NCBI GenBank assembly: GCA_003118195.1
Contig: BEXV01000030.1
Span: 258,076 to 322,075 of the forward strand
DNA: 64,000 nt
Direction: 5' to 3'
Source of the DNA: Hemicentrotus pulcherrimus
Lineage: Eukaryota > Echinodermata > Echinoidea > Camarodonta > Strongylocentrotidae
Shown here: piece after piece, positions 9,745 to 24,200 of the stretch
Position numbering within the stretch: the first letter of the stretch is position 1
Layout of the letters: every line of letters begins with the position of its first letter
Made by a program: the position numbers and the translations under genes
Notes under the pieces: generated by a model
The model's input: only the letters and a program-made list of their open reading frames with translations
Databases searched by the model: none
Told to the model about the DNA's origin: nothing

Positions 9745-12208
9745 CTGAGAATTACAGAGAGGAGAGAGTAACAAACAACAAAATGTTAATATCAAAACAA
9801 ATAATGAAATAAAAGATTTGCAGGTGTAGAATTATGATTTTACCTCAGGTACAAGTTAGTGCCAGTACATTGCTCCTGATATACATTGATAGTTTAGTCA
9901 CCGTGGCATATACTAGGAAAGATTTTGATATCAAACTTATATACCATTTAACATCCATAATTATGTATGTATCATCCAGCAATTCTTTACAAATGTAACA
10001 ACAAACACATTCTTAAAGTTCAAGCCAGATCGAAACCTACGACTTATGCATTGTTCCCCAGCCTGAGCACCTTTCTATTGCATCCCTTGATTGACCTAAT
10101 GATTGTTGAAATCAAAATGCTGATTTGCAATACTTACTTCACTTCTGTACTTGCAGGCATAGCCAAAGTAGAGTTCATTGAGAGCAGACAGCATGGAGAA
10201 ATCATAGTGATGTCTTTGTGAATGCTCAGCTAACATGGCATTCATGTCCTGATCACTGATCACTGGCATGTTCTGGATCTCTTTGTAGTACCTGTGAAAA
10301 TTTTTTAAAAAGCCAAACATCAATTTAGAAGGATTGAAAAAATGAAGAGTGTGACCAGAGCATAGTATCCATTGTGTTTAGTGTCATGATTTGAATCTTT
10401 AATTGACCAGGAGCATAGAGTAATAAAGCGATACTAAACTGATGAAATTTCAGCCCTAGCGTACTGTTTATTGCACAGCGCCATCTCATGGTCAATTTGT
10501 CAATAGTGTGTTACCTAATACCTAGTTCCCACTAGGAAGACAGAGGACTCAATGCGAGAACTGACAGTGCAGCTATGGCAGAAGCAAGTTACGAGACCAT
10601 ACTGCTACAGCTGACCTGAGAAGGTGCTAAAGGGATTTTGCGATAGTGCATCTTGTTCAGTATGGCTTCAAATACTGAATAATAGTAAATCCCCAAGCAG
10701 AAAGAACTGCAAATTTGATATTCATTTTCATAATCTTGTCATTCCTTTAAAATTACTTTTAACACAAATATGATTGACATCCCTACCCTTCAAAACAATT
10801 AATCAGAAAATAAAAAAACTTACAAGCCATGTTGTATATATTCATTTTACAGACTGTGTGTGAATATTTAATTTCAAAGACCAGGATAAACAGATATAAA
10901 AAGAAGTGATGAAGAAAAAGTCAAACTCTCATTTTCAGAAAACAAATTTATTTGCTATTTTCAACAGAATTAAATAGGTATATGCAAGACTTACTGTGAG
11001 ACATATTCTTTGTATGCAGGGATATCCTTGGCATAAAGAAGCTTGCTTGCCGGTGAATTCTTATTCAGCTGTTGCTCCGAGACAGAGCACGCTTCCATGA
11101 CGCACTGAGCTACGACGGAAAGACAAGAGTCCACCGTGTCAGCCTTGTGGATGTCAAAGATCATATCAGGATTTTTGATCAGATTCACCCAGAACCGAAG
11201 GGGTAGGCTGGATAGGAAAGGGAGACAGAAAGAAGTACGATTATAGATTCATGTTCATCTTTACATAGCAACTTTTATTTGAAAAAGAAATAGGAAAAGT
11301 AATATTCAATGCATAATTACCTTCAAACTTTGACTTTCAACTTGGTATTCCATATTTTCTGTTATTCTTGAACAACATAAAACAGATATTTAAGTGATTT
11401 GTAGAATCTTTGATTTAAACAGAGCAAATCTCTACAAATTGTAACATGTATCTTGATTAGAAAATGTTGTATGTATGCTTGGTCAGGCACAGCCACCAAA
11501 TAGTGCTCTAAATAATAGGTGACCTTGTTGAGAAAGAGCAAAGATTTGAAACTCTGATTGCTATCAAGTTGTTTCAATTTAACCTCTGTATCATGGTCAA
11601 AATAGCTGCTGGTGAGTGCCTACCTCAATGCCATTCGATCCACTTACTTAACAATGCAGTCTCAAATTGTTATGGGTTTATGAGTAAAATATCCCAACAA
11701 AATGACAGATTCATCACATTAAATGTGTACTATGTATTCTTACCTGTTGCTCTTCCAAGCATGAATGATGGCTGGATCCGTGATACCGTTCTCATACGCT
11801 TGATCATCTAGGAAATCAAAGAGATACTTGATGGCGAGAGGCAAGGAGTTATCATCGTCCAACATGAAGACGGTCGTCACAAGGTCGTCTACAAACTTGT
11901 GCAAGATGGTCTGGTGAAGACAAGGAGAATAAGTGTGAGACAGATTGAATGATGAGGACCTAGAAGCCATATTCACTTGTTCACTGCAATGCAACATGTT
12001 GGTTCTGACTAATAAACTGTTTATTAGCACCAGCACCAACAATGCCATCTTTTAGATAATAACTCGGGTAATCTACTTATTTCACTTTTACATAATTATA
12101 TATCCTAAATAATAGCATTACATACCAAATTTTTGGTTACATGTTCCATGCATTTTTTTTGTTGTTGGGGGGGGGGGTGTTTAAAATCTGTATGCTGTGT
12201 AAGTTGGT

Positions 12209-12241
<33 letters not shown>

Positions 12242-15200
12242 TTTCCAATCACCTTTGAGTACTTAACTGTTTCTATCCAATTTGAAGTACAAATATAATA
12301 AATCCCTATTATACAAGACTCTTAAAAATGTCCATAGCATAAAGCATAAACCAGAATGCATACTACCGCAACCCTAGTTACAAAATCTGGGAATTTTTTC
12401 AGAAAAATTCAAGGCATTGCACATGCGATACCATACCTTGGTAGTAAGCAGCCTAGGAAGGTATATCTCTGCCATCATCTTCCTATCGGTAACGCCATTC
12501 TCTAGCTGATGGTGGTCTTGGGGCTTCACCAGATGCCACATTCTGTTCGCATTCTCAAAGTCCATGGTGATCATCGGTGACATGGAAGACGCGGGGGTCT
12601 GGATGTTGTAGCTCACATTTACATTATCTACAAAACAAACAAGACAATGAATTGGTCTTTAATATAATGTCTGTATATGAAATTTGACAAGTTGAGGCTT
12701 ATTCACGAACTTATCTCTTATATATGATTGTTGCACAATGTTTAAAGTATTATGATAGCTCGATCTTTGTAAATTGTCTATCTTTTCTGTATTTAGACCA
12801 TTATAATGAAATTATAACTTTGCCATAACTTTAATAGTGGATAAACTACAGTTTGAATATATTATTACCAAATTCTTTGTTTTAAAAAAGGTGATAAGTG
12901 TTCTATTAAGTGCTAGGAATAATAGGAAAGTCCATAAAAACAAAAAATATTTGTAAACTTACTGTATGATCTAGCTGGTGAAGAATGGTTGGAATGTAAG
13001 GATCCACTACTCCCCTGAGCTTGTAGAAGGTAGACCGTTGCACCCTCTGTAACCTGTAGAGAAGGTCAAAAAGAGAAGAGATTATATCAACCCAGTTGTA
13101 TAGACATCAAACAGTACTTTAACCTTTTTAAATTTAAAGAATGCAGCTCTGCATACTGTGTTCAATATTGCACTCACTAATCTGTATCCATACAACAACA
13201 TATAGTTATTCCTTGTCTGAAATGTGCAATTATGAAATTTCTATCAAATTGTCATACCTGGTAGTGTGAAAGGGTGTTGATCTTTCTCCAGCCACCCTCC
13301 ATAGGTCTCAGTGCATCATCGTCAAAAAGAATTTGTTTGCCACCTGGTCGATCATACCACTCTGTAACATCAAAAGAAAATACAATTGTATCATTTGAAG
13401 CATCTCAAAATGACTGCATAGCCATCTGATACAATATGTCTGTTGAAAGTCAAAAAGGCATTAAGTGTGTGTAAAAGTATAGGGGCTAACACCCTTCTGG
13501 CTTAAGGTCCACTCTACCATCAAGTTGATCTAATATAAGCAGAAATTAATTATTTTTTTCCCCTTCATATTTGAAGGGGAAAAATATGATAAAGGTTTAA
13601 GTTATTACGTTTCAACTCATGGTTGGTCATAACTTTGGTAAATGTAAGATTTCCCTTGCTGGCTAGCTGCTTTCCAAATTTTGGAAGAGTTCACAAAACA
13701 AAATATCACAAACAAAAAATGTGAAGTTACCTAGATCAAGTTCATTCTTCTTTGGTCTCTGCGAGTAAGGTGAGGTCTTGTAGATGGCATCTAGGATCTT
13801 AGCCTTGGTCTGGGAGATGGTGTCGCAATCAAGGACTTTCACTTCAACCATTGGAGTGTTTCGGTCTGGTCCCTGTGCCTTTAAGGTCTATAGCAGATTG
13901 GATGAGGAGAATAAAAAAAAGATCACTTTATCACAAATGTCAATTTTCACATGATTGTCAGCAAGTCATATTTATAAAACAGTACAGTCCATAGAATTTT
14001 ATAAATTATAAACGAGGATATGAGGTTGTAGGACACTGGCTCCTGTGACAATTACTTTGCGTCACTTTCCTACACCGATTAAATTTTCAACCTTGGACCC
14101 AATACTACAACTATACCTGACCCTAACCCCAACCTAAAGCATAACTTCAACTCCAACTCCAACCCTACATAATTGATGAAATAGAGACAGGAGCAATTGT
14201 TGCAGGAGCAAATGTCAGGATACCAGATAGACCCATTGGGTGGGAAAATCAAATACAGCTGCCAGTATGTAATTATCAATCCTATAATGAAACAGCATCT
14301 GCATGGATCAATAGTTTACTGAAATCAATATCAATAGGCTGGAATTAATTGAAAATCAACAAAGTTAATTGATCCCATGAAACATCCTTGATGCTAATGG
14401 TTGGTAAATATACACCTACCTTGTTATTATTTGTACAAATATTGATATGCATGTGCATAAAACAAATGTGACATAAATTCTTATTCTCACCAGTTGCTTG
14501 ACGTCAACTTGTTGTCTAATGAGTTTCCCCTCCGTCAAGCTGTACCTGGCCTCTCCCGTCACTGAATCGACTGGTCCTTTCTCCACCTGTTGCTTGATGG
14601 CATAGAAGAGTTTGAAGAGCGGATCACCGGCAGAGTCTTGAAGATGATTGTAGAGCAGGACAGCGAGCCAATTACCAACCATTTTCTCCACAACGGATGA
14701 TCCTCTGTAATTACATGAATAGTGTTCAAATTTATTTGTTATCATCATCCCCATTACAACCATGCTGTTCTATCATGTCCCCTGCTATCACAATGATGTC
14801 TACCAAACTTTCTAAATTCCTTATTCAACCTAGAACTATACATGTACATATTTTATCATTATCATCGATATCTGTGCACCAGCTTCAGGTTTTCTATATC
14901 CATCATTAAAAGTAATGGTACTATCACCATACTATCTAATCAGGAATTATAATAACAATATCTTTATTTTCAATGAGTAAGCAGGACATCAAGAGGATCA
15001 ATGAAAAATTATTATCTCATCTTATTAAGAACACACCTCAATGATTTTCTCTCATACAATTTTCATATTCTCAAAATCATAATTGTTGAAAGTTCTTTCT
15101 GCAATCATGTTCCTCAACTCTGCCATCTTGGGCGTCGCTACAACCCACAGAGCAAAATAATAATAATAGTACAAAAAAATTAAATAACACTTGTAACATA

Positions 15201-18200
15201 AAAGTTTCAAAGCACTGTAATCAAATCAAGATTACTTCAAGAAAAATCAAATTTACTAATGGAATTAACATTACTTAAATTACCAAGAAAATAAAATATA
15301 ACTAAAGTAACTTAACAAATTAACATTACTTAAATTAAAAAGATCATCATCATCCTCTCACCTCCTCATGAACACTCTAGCAGACTCTTCTCCCTCCTTG
15401 ACATGTTGTTTGATAGCCCTTGCCATGAGAGCCTTCAAGACATCGGTGCAGTACTCCATCTTCCCTTGGAAGGCCACCACCAGCAGAGATGCAACGTTGC
15501 TGAAGTCCTTGGTGGACAGGGTTCGCTGCTCCTCCAACACACGTATGAAGATCAGTAGGAAAGACTTGTTGGAGAGGAGCTGCCCAAACTGCCACAGACC
15601 CTTCTGTACAAAGTCCTTCCTTACACCAGCAACCTTAACATAAAATAGTTTGATTTTTATTATAATTTCATACAAGGACAGATTATACTTTTCTTAATCA
15701 ACAGTAACTCTGACGACAAAGAGACCAAAGGTCCACATATATATTAGTTTGAGTATTGATGAGTGTAAAAACAAGATGTTAAGTCTGTAATATTGCAATA
15801 ACCCCCCCCCCCTCTCTCTCTCTCTAGTTCTCAGCCAATTGATAAATGTGTAACTTGGATTCACCAAAGTGTAAAGAATGTACTCACATACAATTAATTG
15901 GCTAAGATTTGTGAACACTCAAAACACTTGCAATACATCAACACATTTTTGTGTTAAGTTTCTTGATAATGTCAACAGATTCCAAGAAATGGAGATATTT
16001 TCATTGATAAGAACTACACTACGCCCCACAACATTAGAATGAGTGACTCGTTGGGCATTTGACTTACCGAGAGATCTTTGAGTACAGCATGGTTGGGGTT
16101 CTCAGGGAAGAGAGACTTGACAACGTAAGACCGGTAATCAAGAATAGGGATTCCATGACCCTTGATGTCATGTGTGATGGACAGGACACCAGTCTGCAAC
16201 TCAGCAAAGGCTACAATGAAACAAAAAGTGAAAGATAGGGAAATATTTAATGGTAAAGGCAAAATAGAATGGTATACAAGCGATTTAGAAGTAAAATACT
16301 GTAACAAATCATTTTGTGTAAGAAAGAGCGTCATATTTTACAAATTATCAAAATCCGATTCTTTCTTTCGTCTAGAGACAAAAGATTTCTCCAAATACCT
16401 TGAATCTGCAACATGCCATGAATGCTTTCACATATTAAGAATTCAAAGACTGTTAACCAAATAAATTGATCAGTCTTCAATTGAACTTATGGTTCATCAT
16501 AAACACGGTTGAAAACTCAGCAACATAACCATTCAAAGTGTATTTTTTTCAATAAGTGCATATAAAAAGATAATCAAGTCAATCTCTCCTACACGGAGTA
16601 CAGGGCCCTGTTGCACAAAAATTACCATTGGTGGTAACTACCATGGAAACCTTGATTTTGATTGGCTGTTGAGCCCTGTTACCATGGTAGTTACCAATGA
16701 TGGCAAAGTTACCATCAATGGTAAGTTTAATGCAACAGGGCCCGGGAAGATATCTGCTTTATGACCATCATGTATGATAACGATATCTGCAGATAAGATT
16801 CTTGTGTAGGGGGCCAGGATCTTACCTTCTTTGCAATCCTGAGCCACTGTTAGCTCCAGGGTTCCAATCTGATCCTCCATCTGCTTGAAGATCTTCTCAT
16901 TGTTGTTGTTCTTGCGGTAGGAGGCGATGCAGACCCCCATGATGAGGATGACGAGGAGGAAGAGAACCCCGCCCGCTACCGATCCAACGATGAGGGCCAG
17001 AGGGATGGCTTGGGGTAGGTACTCTACCTGACCCACCAGGAAACTCAAGGAACCGTGGTACACCTGAGATGAGTGCATGGATGATAAAAGTTTTCATTAA
17101 CAACTTGAATAATCATAATCTGAAGAATAACAACCCTGCAACTTCCTCTGTTTGCTAAATTACATTTATTTATTTTTAGTTTGTCAATAATAACCATATA
17201 TTATGTTACAAATTCAAATTCTTTATAAAAATGACTCATGAATCGCACTACATAGTGGGCTACACATATTTCGTATGTATGGGACTATAACAAACAGTCA
17301 AACTATGTTTAGTATGTCACAATAGACAAAAGAGCCACACAATGGATATTGTCCCAAAGATAGTAATAATAACTCTGCAACAATTAAGTCCATACCTCGA
17401 AAAGTTAAAAAAAAAAAGTATTTCAAGCAAAAGGTTATATGACACTTCCATTTATCCGATTAACTTCTCTTTGATTGCAACAGATACAGAAAAAGAACAA
17501 AGCTATTGTCTGCGATTGACACCAGCCATCAGAAAGCCATTTCTCAGCTGTTCATAAATGCAAATCTGCAATCAACCTACCATGACATCAAATGTGTTTC
17601 TTCCTTCCAATTCTGATGGTGGTGTTTCTGGAGCATAACATGTCAATTCCTGCTGTTTGACTACGACATCTGTACAGGGTGCTCCTCCGATGGTTACCCT
17701 CACATCATCTTCTCTGTATGCTAAGGTAAGGTTATCACCCTGAAAGGACCAAGAAAAGAAAGAAAACAATATCAAGGATTATTCTCTTTATGATATGATT
17801 TATGCTAGTGAAGCCATATTCACATTTGAGTATTTTCGGTACAATGAATATCTAATGAGATTTAAAAACATACAACAAATCAATTAACACGTGAGGACAA
17901 TTGCAATAGCCATATGTATCAACTATTGAAGAAGAAAACCAAAAAAATGTGGGAAAATTACAATGACATATCACATAATCTGGATTTGATTTCATATGCA
18001 ATGCTATAGAGTATAAATATTGGCCTTTGAGTTGATTTCTTAATAATCTTTGTGATCAAATGTATTTTTCCTACGGCGCTTGACTTTTGGCTTGAACTCC
18101 CTGAACCCCATAGCTGAGAAACATGTGGTTATCCATCAGTAATATTTTTTTTTTAAAGAAACAAAAAAAAAAGCATACAAATTTTGTTACTCACCGATAT

Positions 18201-21200
18201 CTTGATGAATTTGCGCTGATCAAATTCCAGTTCCACCTTTTGATCTTCAAACTGATAGAAAACGGGATCTGGAACAAAGATGAACGCCTCGTCCAGGCCG
18301 CTGATTTGCCCATTGTTCTGCAAGGGTGCATACTCCATCACACCATCCAATAGGAAACTGATGTTGGCAATAGGTACCTCTAGGGGTAAGGTCAAGTTAA
18401 GGTCACTCACACTGGGGGTCAAACACATCATGGAGGTCGTTGCACTCTTTGAGCAGTTCTGTAGAAAGATAGAAAGTCACTAGAGATATTAACATCATGC
18501 TTTATTTAATGATTTCATATACATTAAGTTAATTTGGCATCAGGATGATGACCCAACTGGTTTGAATTATGTAATTTCAAAAAATATTGATGTAAATGAC
18601 ATTCTTTTTTATTCCATTAATAAAAGTCAAGCGAACTACTTTGAAATAAAAACAAACACATCTCGTCAGTCAGTTAAGGTTATCATAAACGCTTATGTAA
18701 ATTGATCTCAAAATATCAAGACACAGAATTGGCTCTTTGAAAGGGTGTTGGAAGCTCTTTGGAAGCGCATAGAGACGTTATTTCATAATGTATTATGCAC
18801 TATACAAGAACTGAATATTATTATTATTTTATAAAGTGATGACAAAGTTATGAAGTACTCACCGAGATGAGTTGCTGGTCTTCAATGAGGAAGCTGAGTT
18901 GAGGCCACTGAATGACGTCAAATTCACTTCCTTCCACGTCCAGATCCAGGGAACCACTATAAAAGATTTAAACACAAAATATAAACTTAAAATACATATC
19001 AAAACACTTTCGTCAAGTGTCAGTATCACTTTCTAAAGGTATTTATGAAAATGATTACATGTATCATGTATGCTCATAACATTTATTGTAAGTACATTAA
19101 TTTACTATGTGTAAAGTTCATATTCAACTATCAAATTGTATTCCTGCCTATATAAGTTCCAATATGTATAATTTCCTGAGAGGATAAAAACTATCACAAC
19201 AACTTTCTTTGGAAGACTAGCATTTGTTTATTATCATGGGGAAATTGATAACACCATTTAAGTATATACCTGATATAACCCTATTTTTAACGGGTCTTAC
19301 GTAATGCGCGTATCCTCAACCAACTTCACAGATCTACCCTACAGGGGAACTCCAACCATCATCATACCTGCTGATGCTGCTGAACCGGCTGACTCTAGTA
19401 ATAACTGGATCTGGTCGGTATTGAAACTCTGAAGATCCTTCCACGTAGTGGTCATCTACAGTCATACTGACATAACCCATGGTTCCCACTCCAGCGGCAC
19501 CACTAAGACAAAGTACCTCAGATGGGAAAGCACTAAGCAAGAAAAATATAAAAAATCACTTATTAAGTATTAGGGGAAATAGTTTATCTGTAAAGCGCTT
19601 AGAGACATCATAGATGTATTAAGTGCTATATAAAAGTGGAATATTATTATTATCATAAGTGATTAATTTTTAATTTTTTTTTAAAGAGTATCCAAGCGAT
19701 GAGTGGAATGCCAAGGTATTACATCTATAGTCATCTTTTTAGTTTCTGAATGGCCTTCACAAGCATTTAAAACAATAATCATTGTACAAATCCCTCCTCA
19801 AAGAAACAAAAGGTTATTGTATAAAAGTGCAATAATTTTGTGTCCCAGGATATACTAGAAGCTACATCCTTTATCACGTTTTATTTTCAGCAAAACACAG
19901 AGTCTGAAAACATAGATCATAGGATGAGAATTTTTAACAAAGGCAATCATAAAAGAACAAAACGTATCAATACCATTCAACGACTTTTAATTGTAGATAT
20001 CATATATCCATTAACAAAAAAATTCACATCTTTCATGAATGGTCAAGATTCACAAAATTTCATGCCTCAAACTATCTGATATTCAACAAGACCAAAATTA
20101 AGTCTTTGCTATTTGCGAATCTATATTTCCATGAAAAGGCTAACCTTACTGGTTTGCGAAAGATTCATGTCACAAAAGTTTTTGGTTATAAATATTCTGT
20201 AAAGGAGTAACTTACCTGACGATCTGACAGGGAACACCGTTTAGGTTTGCTATGCTGCTGCTACCAGCATCAAGGTTAAGACCCAGGATAGAGACAAGAG
20301 ATCCACCAGACGCTGGACCGTAGGTGGGTCGCACTCCTGTGATCTTGGGCAACTAAGGAATACAAAGGGATAAGAAATGAGTATGATAATCAAACTTCAG
20401 AAAACATCACCTAGAAAAAAATACTTTTAACAATCAATCATTACTTTCCCTTTTGAATTTGCTCCCGCATAAATGCCAAACACAGTTTAATAAACACTGT
20501 CGAAATGGCCACCTCTCTAGAGAGGTCCCTTGTATTGTCTCCCTCTCGGATGTGTTGTTAAAATTGTCTGAAATAATTACCTTCCGTCTATAGTAGACAA
20601 TTTTTCTTTTTCCTTTTTATGGCTTTACAACACAGGTTTGAATTTAATTGTCTATCATTAAAAAAATTACTAATAGGAACTTACCACGTAGCTGAACACA
20701 TTTTCTGAGGTAGCCACGTACATCTGTCCTCCATTGTTACCGATGGTCACCTCTACATTACCAGAGTCTGGTTTTAGAGAGGAAGTTGTCGTACAGCTTA
20801 TTCTGCACAGAAAAGGGAAAATCACACAATTTGAAGACATGACGAATGTAAATATAATTATACAATTTAAATTAGATTCTACCATGATTTTCCATTGATA
20901 AGTTTCAGGGATGTATAAAAGGATTTTTTTTTTTTTAACTTTCAAGAAAAACAATGAAACTTGATGGAATGTTCTAGAAAATCAACCAAAATCTCTATCG
21001 ACTAATATACCAAGGCTCCATTTCACAGTTTTTGTTACTGAAGCTACTGAATTCCTTGCTTCTGATTGGTTATCAGCAGAATTGTCACTGATCTTTGTCA
21101 TTTGCCATTGAAAAAACGCTTTGTGAAACAGGTCCAAGATGCATTGAATGATGAATGTATCATGCCTTAGAAGCAAGAAGGGCATAAGCCGGGTAAATGA

Positions 21201-24200
21201 TATGCAATAATGCCTCGCTGGCTCTGAGGAGACAATAACATTGGCTAAAGGGGAAAGGTATGGTTGATACTCACTGGAGAGCAGTGATATACGTGTCCTC
21301 ATCCTTGATGCATTCTATACCAGCAACTCTAATGCTGATGATGTCTGCAGCAGTCAAGCCAAGATTGTAACCTTTGATGGTTAGATTGGTCCCACCAGTG
21401 AAATAACCAGATATTGGTGAGATCTGGAGGACAGATAAGATATGATGGATATTAAAATAACCAGCTCTTGCATCATCACCAATGCATCATCATCATTATC
21501 CCTCTTGCAGTCCACATCCTCCCCCTCATCCTCCTCTTCATTATCACCACTACGTTGTCATCACATTCTTTGTTAACATCATCATCACAATCTCCATAAG
21601 CATTACCATTACCATCATTATAAAATGTCAAAACTTCTAATAACCATCATTTATCATCAATCATCACTGCCATCACCATCATCATCCCCCAAAGTAATCT
21701 CCTTTAAAAGGAGTTATACCTTTGTGGTTGTTTAGAATCATAATTTTTTTATATTTTTTTTTTATGAATGAAAGGGATTGAATACCTCTCTGATTGTTGG
21801 GTCAGGGCAGACCGTATCCTCTCCAATCAACCAATCATTATCCCGGCACTGGGATTCAATCCCACATTCAAACTGACTACTGCACCAGCCGCACTGGAAC
21901 TTAGGATCCGCACTCAAGCAGAGTCCACAGTTTGATCGGTCAATGGTACACTTGTACAAGATAACTGAAAGGTAAATGAACAAAATATATATATACATGT
22001 AAATACACATGTGTTAGATGAGTTAAATCAAAATTATATCTTCATCATCAAGAGCCTCTCAGCTGCAGTACATGTAACCTTGGTTACATCAAACAGTGGC
22101 ATCATAATAAATCTTTTACATTTTTCTTACTCTTTAAGCAGTGATGAATCCTACAGCAGTATTCATTTTATTTTTCCTGACAATAAGAAGCTATGAATCA
22201 TAATGAATTATAGCCATCAAATTAATATCAACACAGATGAAACTTTCAGAGGAATAAGTATAAAAATGTTGTCTGCTTGGAGCCAAAAGAGCACTAACTC
22301 TTTGTTATTAGAACCCTTCTGGCTACACAAACAGATGATTTATCAATGTTCAGTGCCGGCTGGCCTTCTTTGAATCACTATGGCACTCAGGAATCCAGAG
22401 CAATAGACTTAACAATAGGTTCAGAGAAACAAATCTGTTGTTTTGGGTTTTTGGAATGGGTTGGGAAATACTAGCTGGTAGTTCTGTAGTGTTTGATTTG
22501 TTGAATTGTTTGATGTATCTCCATGATGAATGCAATGGATTGTGGGCGGGGTCAGAGATACACATCCAGGGTTTTTGTTCCTTTTCTTGAAGTATTTTAG
22601 TGATTTGCTTTCTCTGAAGGTAATTTCATTGACGACACGTGGGGGGGGGGGGGGGGNNNNNNNNNNNNNNNNNNNNNNNNNNNNNNNNNNNNNNNNNNNN
22701 NNNNNNNNNNNNNNNNNNNNNNNNNNNNNNNNNNNNNNNNNNNNNNNNNNNNNNNNNNNNNNNNNNNNNNNNNNNNNNNNNNNNNNNNNNNNNNNNNNNN
22801 NNNNNNNNNNNNNNNNNNNNNNNNNNNNNNNNNNNNNNNNNNNNNNNNNNNNNNNNNNNNNNNNNNNNNNNNAATAATAATAAAGACCATGAATAGTATC
22901 TTACTTATTCATATAAGATAGACAATTTCTTTTACCTGGTATCTCTCTATCTGTGATGACATAAACATCATTCCATGTAACGATCATCGATCCTGTGACA
23001 CTGTTGTCCTCTGCCTCATAATCAAACTGCAAATTTAAACAAAAACATACATCAATTAATATTGTTGAATAATATATCACTGTTCCTCACCCACCAACGA
23101 TCTAATCACATTCATATCTTCATGAATAACTCAGTATGGGTCTAACATACAAATACTATGAGGGTACATATTCATACACATACTTAAAAAAAAACCTGGG
23201 AAGTTCACCCACTTGATAAAGGATTCATTGCCAAGGCATATTATTTATTTGGTAGAAGAAGACCTGCATCATAATATTATTTTTTCTGGCTCACAAACGC
23301 TGCTGAAGTTATTATTTTCTACTTTTTCAGAACCATGTTATGAAAAACACCCACAGATATCCTTTTTGCTTTGTACATCGGATGGCAAAGTGTGATTGTG
23401 GTCAGGGGAGAAGGAAACAGGAAGGGAAATAAAGTAATGCACTTCAAAATAATGTCAAATTTATTTACAGACCAAATAGACATGTATATAAAGAGAAGAA
23501 ATAACATCAATTCAAGGCTAAATATTTAAGGAACATACTTATTATGTAATGAGATGTGGGTGTTTTATTTTTTTTACCTACAGACCATGTTTTTTTTTGA
23601 TAATTTCAATAACAATCAAACATTGTAAATCTAGAAGACGTCAAAATAATCTGTTAAGATCTTAACTGAAATTGAGGATCTCATCATTGTGATAGTAAAT
23701 ATAATTGCCTTTAGTGTGGGAATTGATGCAGCAAAAGATGTTATTTCAGTTTTGGAGGAAATAAAGATATATAAACAAACATTTTGAAGAAGAAAAAAAT
23801 GTAACGTTCATTCACAATGGAACATGAAAAGCCATATTGTTCAATAGCATATGCTCTCCCATAATTCCAGTTTTAACGGCAGAATTCCCTGAGAAGTAAG
23901 AGTGGGGGAGGGGGGGGGGATTAATTGTCACTGAAACTACCCTTTAATCCAATATGATCTCAAGAGAAATTGTTGACAATCTAACTACTTCCTTTCCCCG
24001 AACCATGTCACAAGTATGTTGCATAAGACAGCTGTTATCAAATATCAAAACAGGATGCAAAATATCCCAGAGAACAGTATGTGCATCCTTTTAAACAACA
24101 ATCCTCTTTTATCCATGATATAAATATATCACACATAACATAATATTATTGTATATTTGGAGTTAGAAGGGCATTAACTCTTAGCATTTTAAACAGATTT

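Noticed and set aside
10440..10680. GC-richer stretch in a plexin intron as an extra exon
   Set aside because: No frame with flanking splice sites fits the plexin phases, and the neighbouring exons already join in phase.
15368..15643. Plus-strand and alternate-frame open frames over 15360-15640
   Set aside because: Shadows of the plexin GAP exon; the minus-strand frame with NVASL and EYCTDVLK is the real one.
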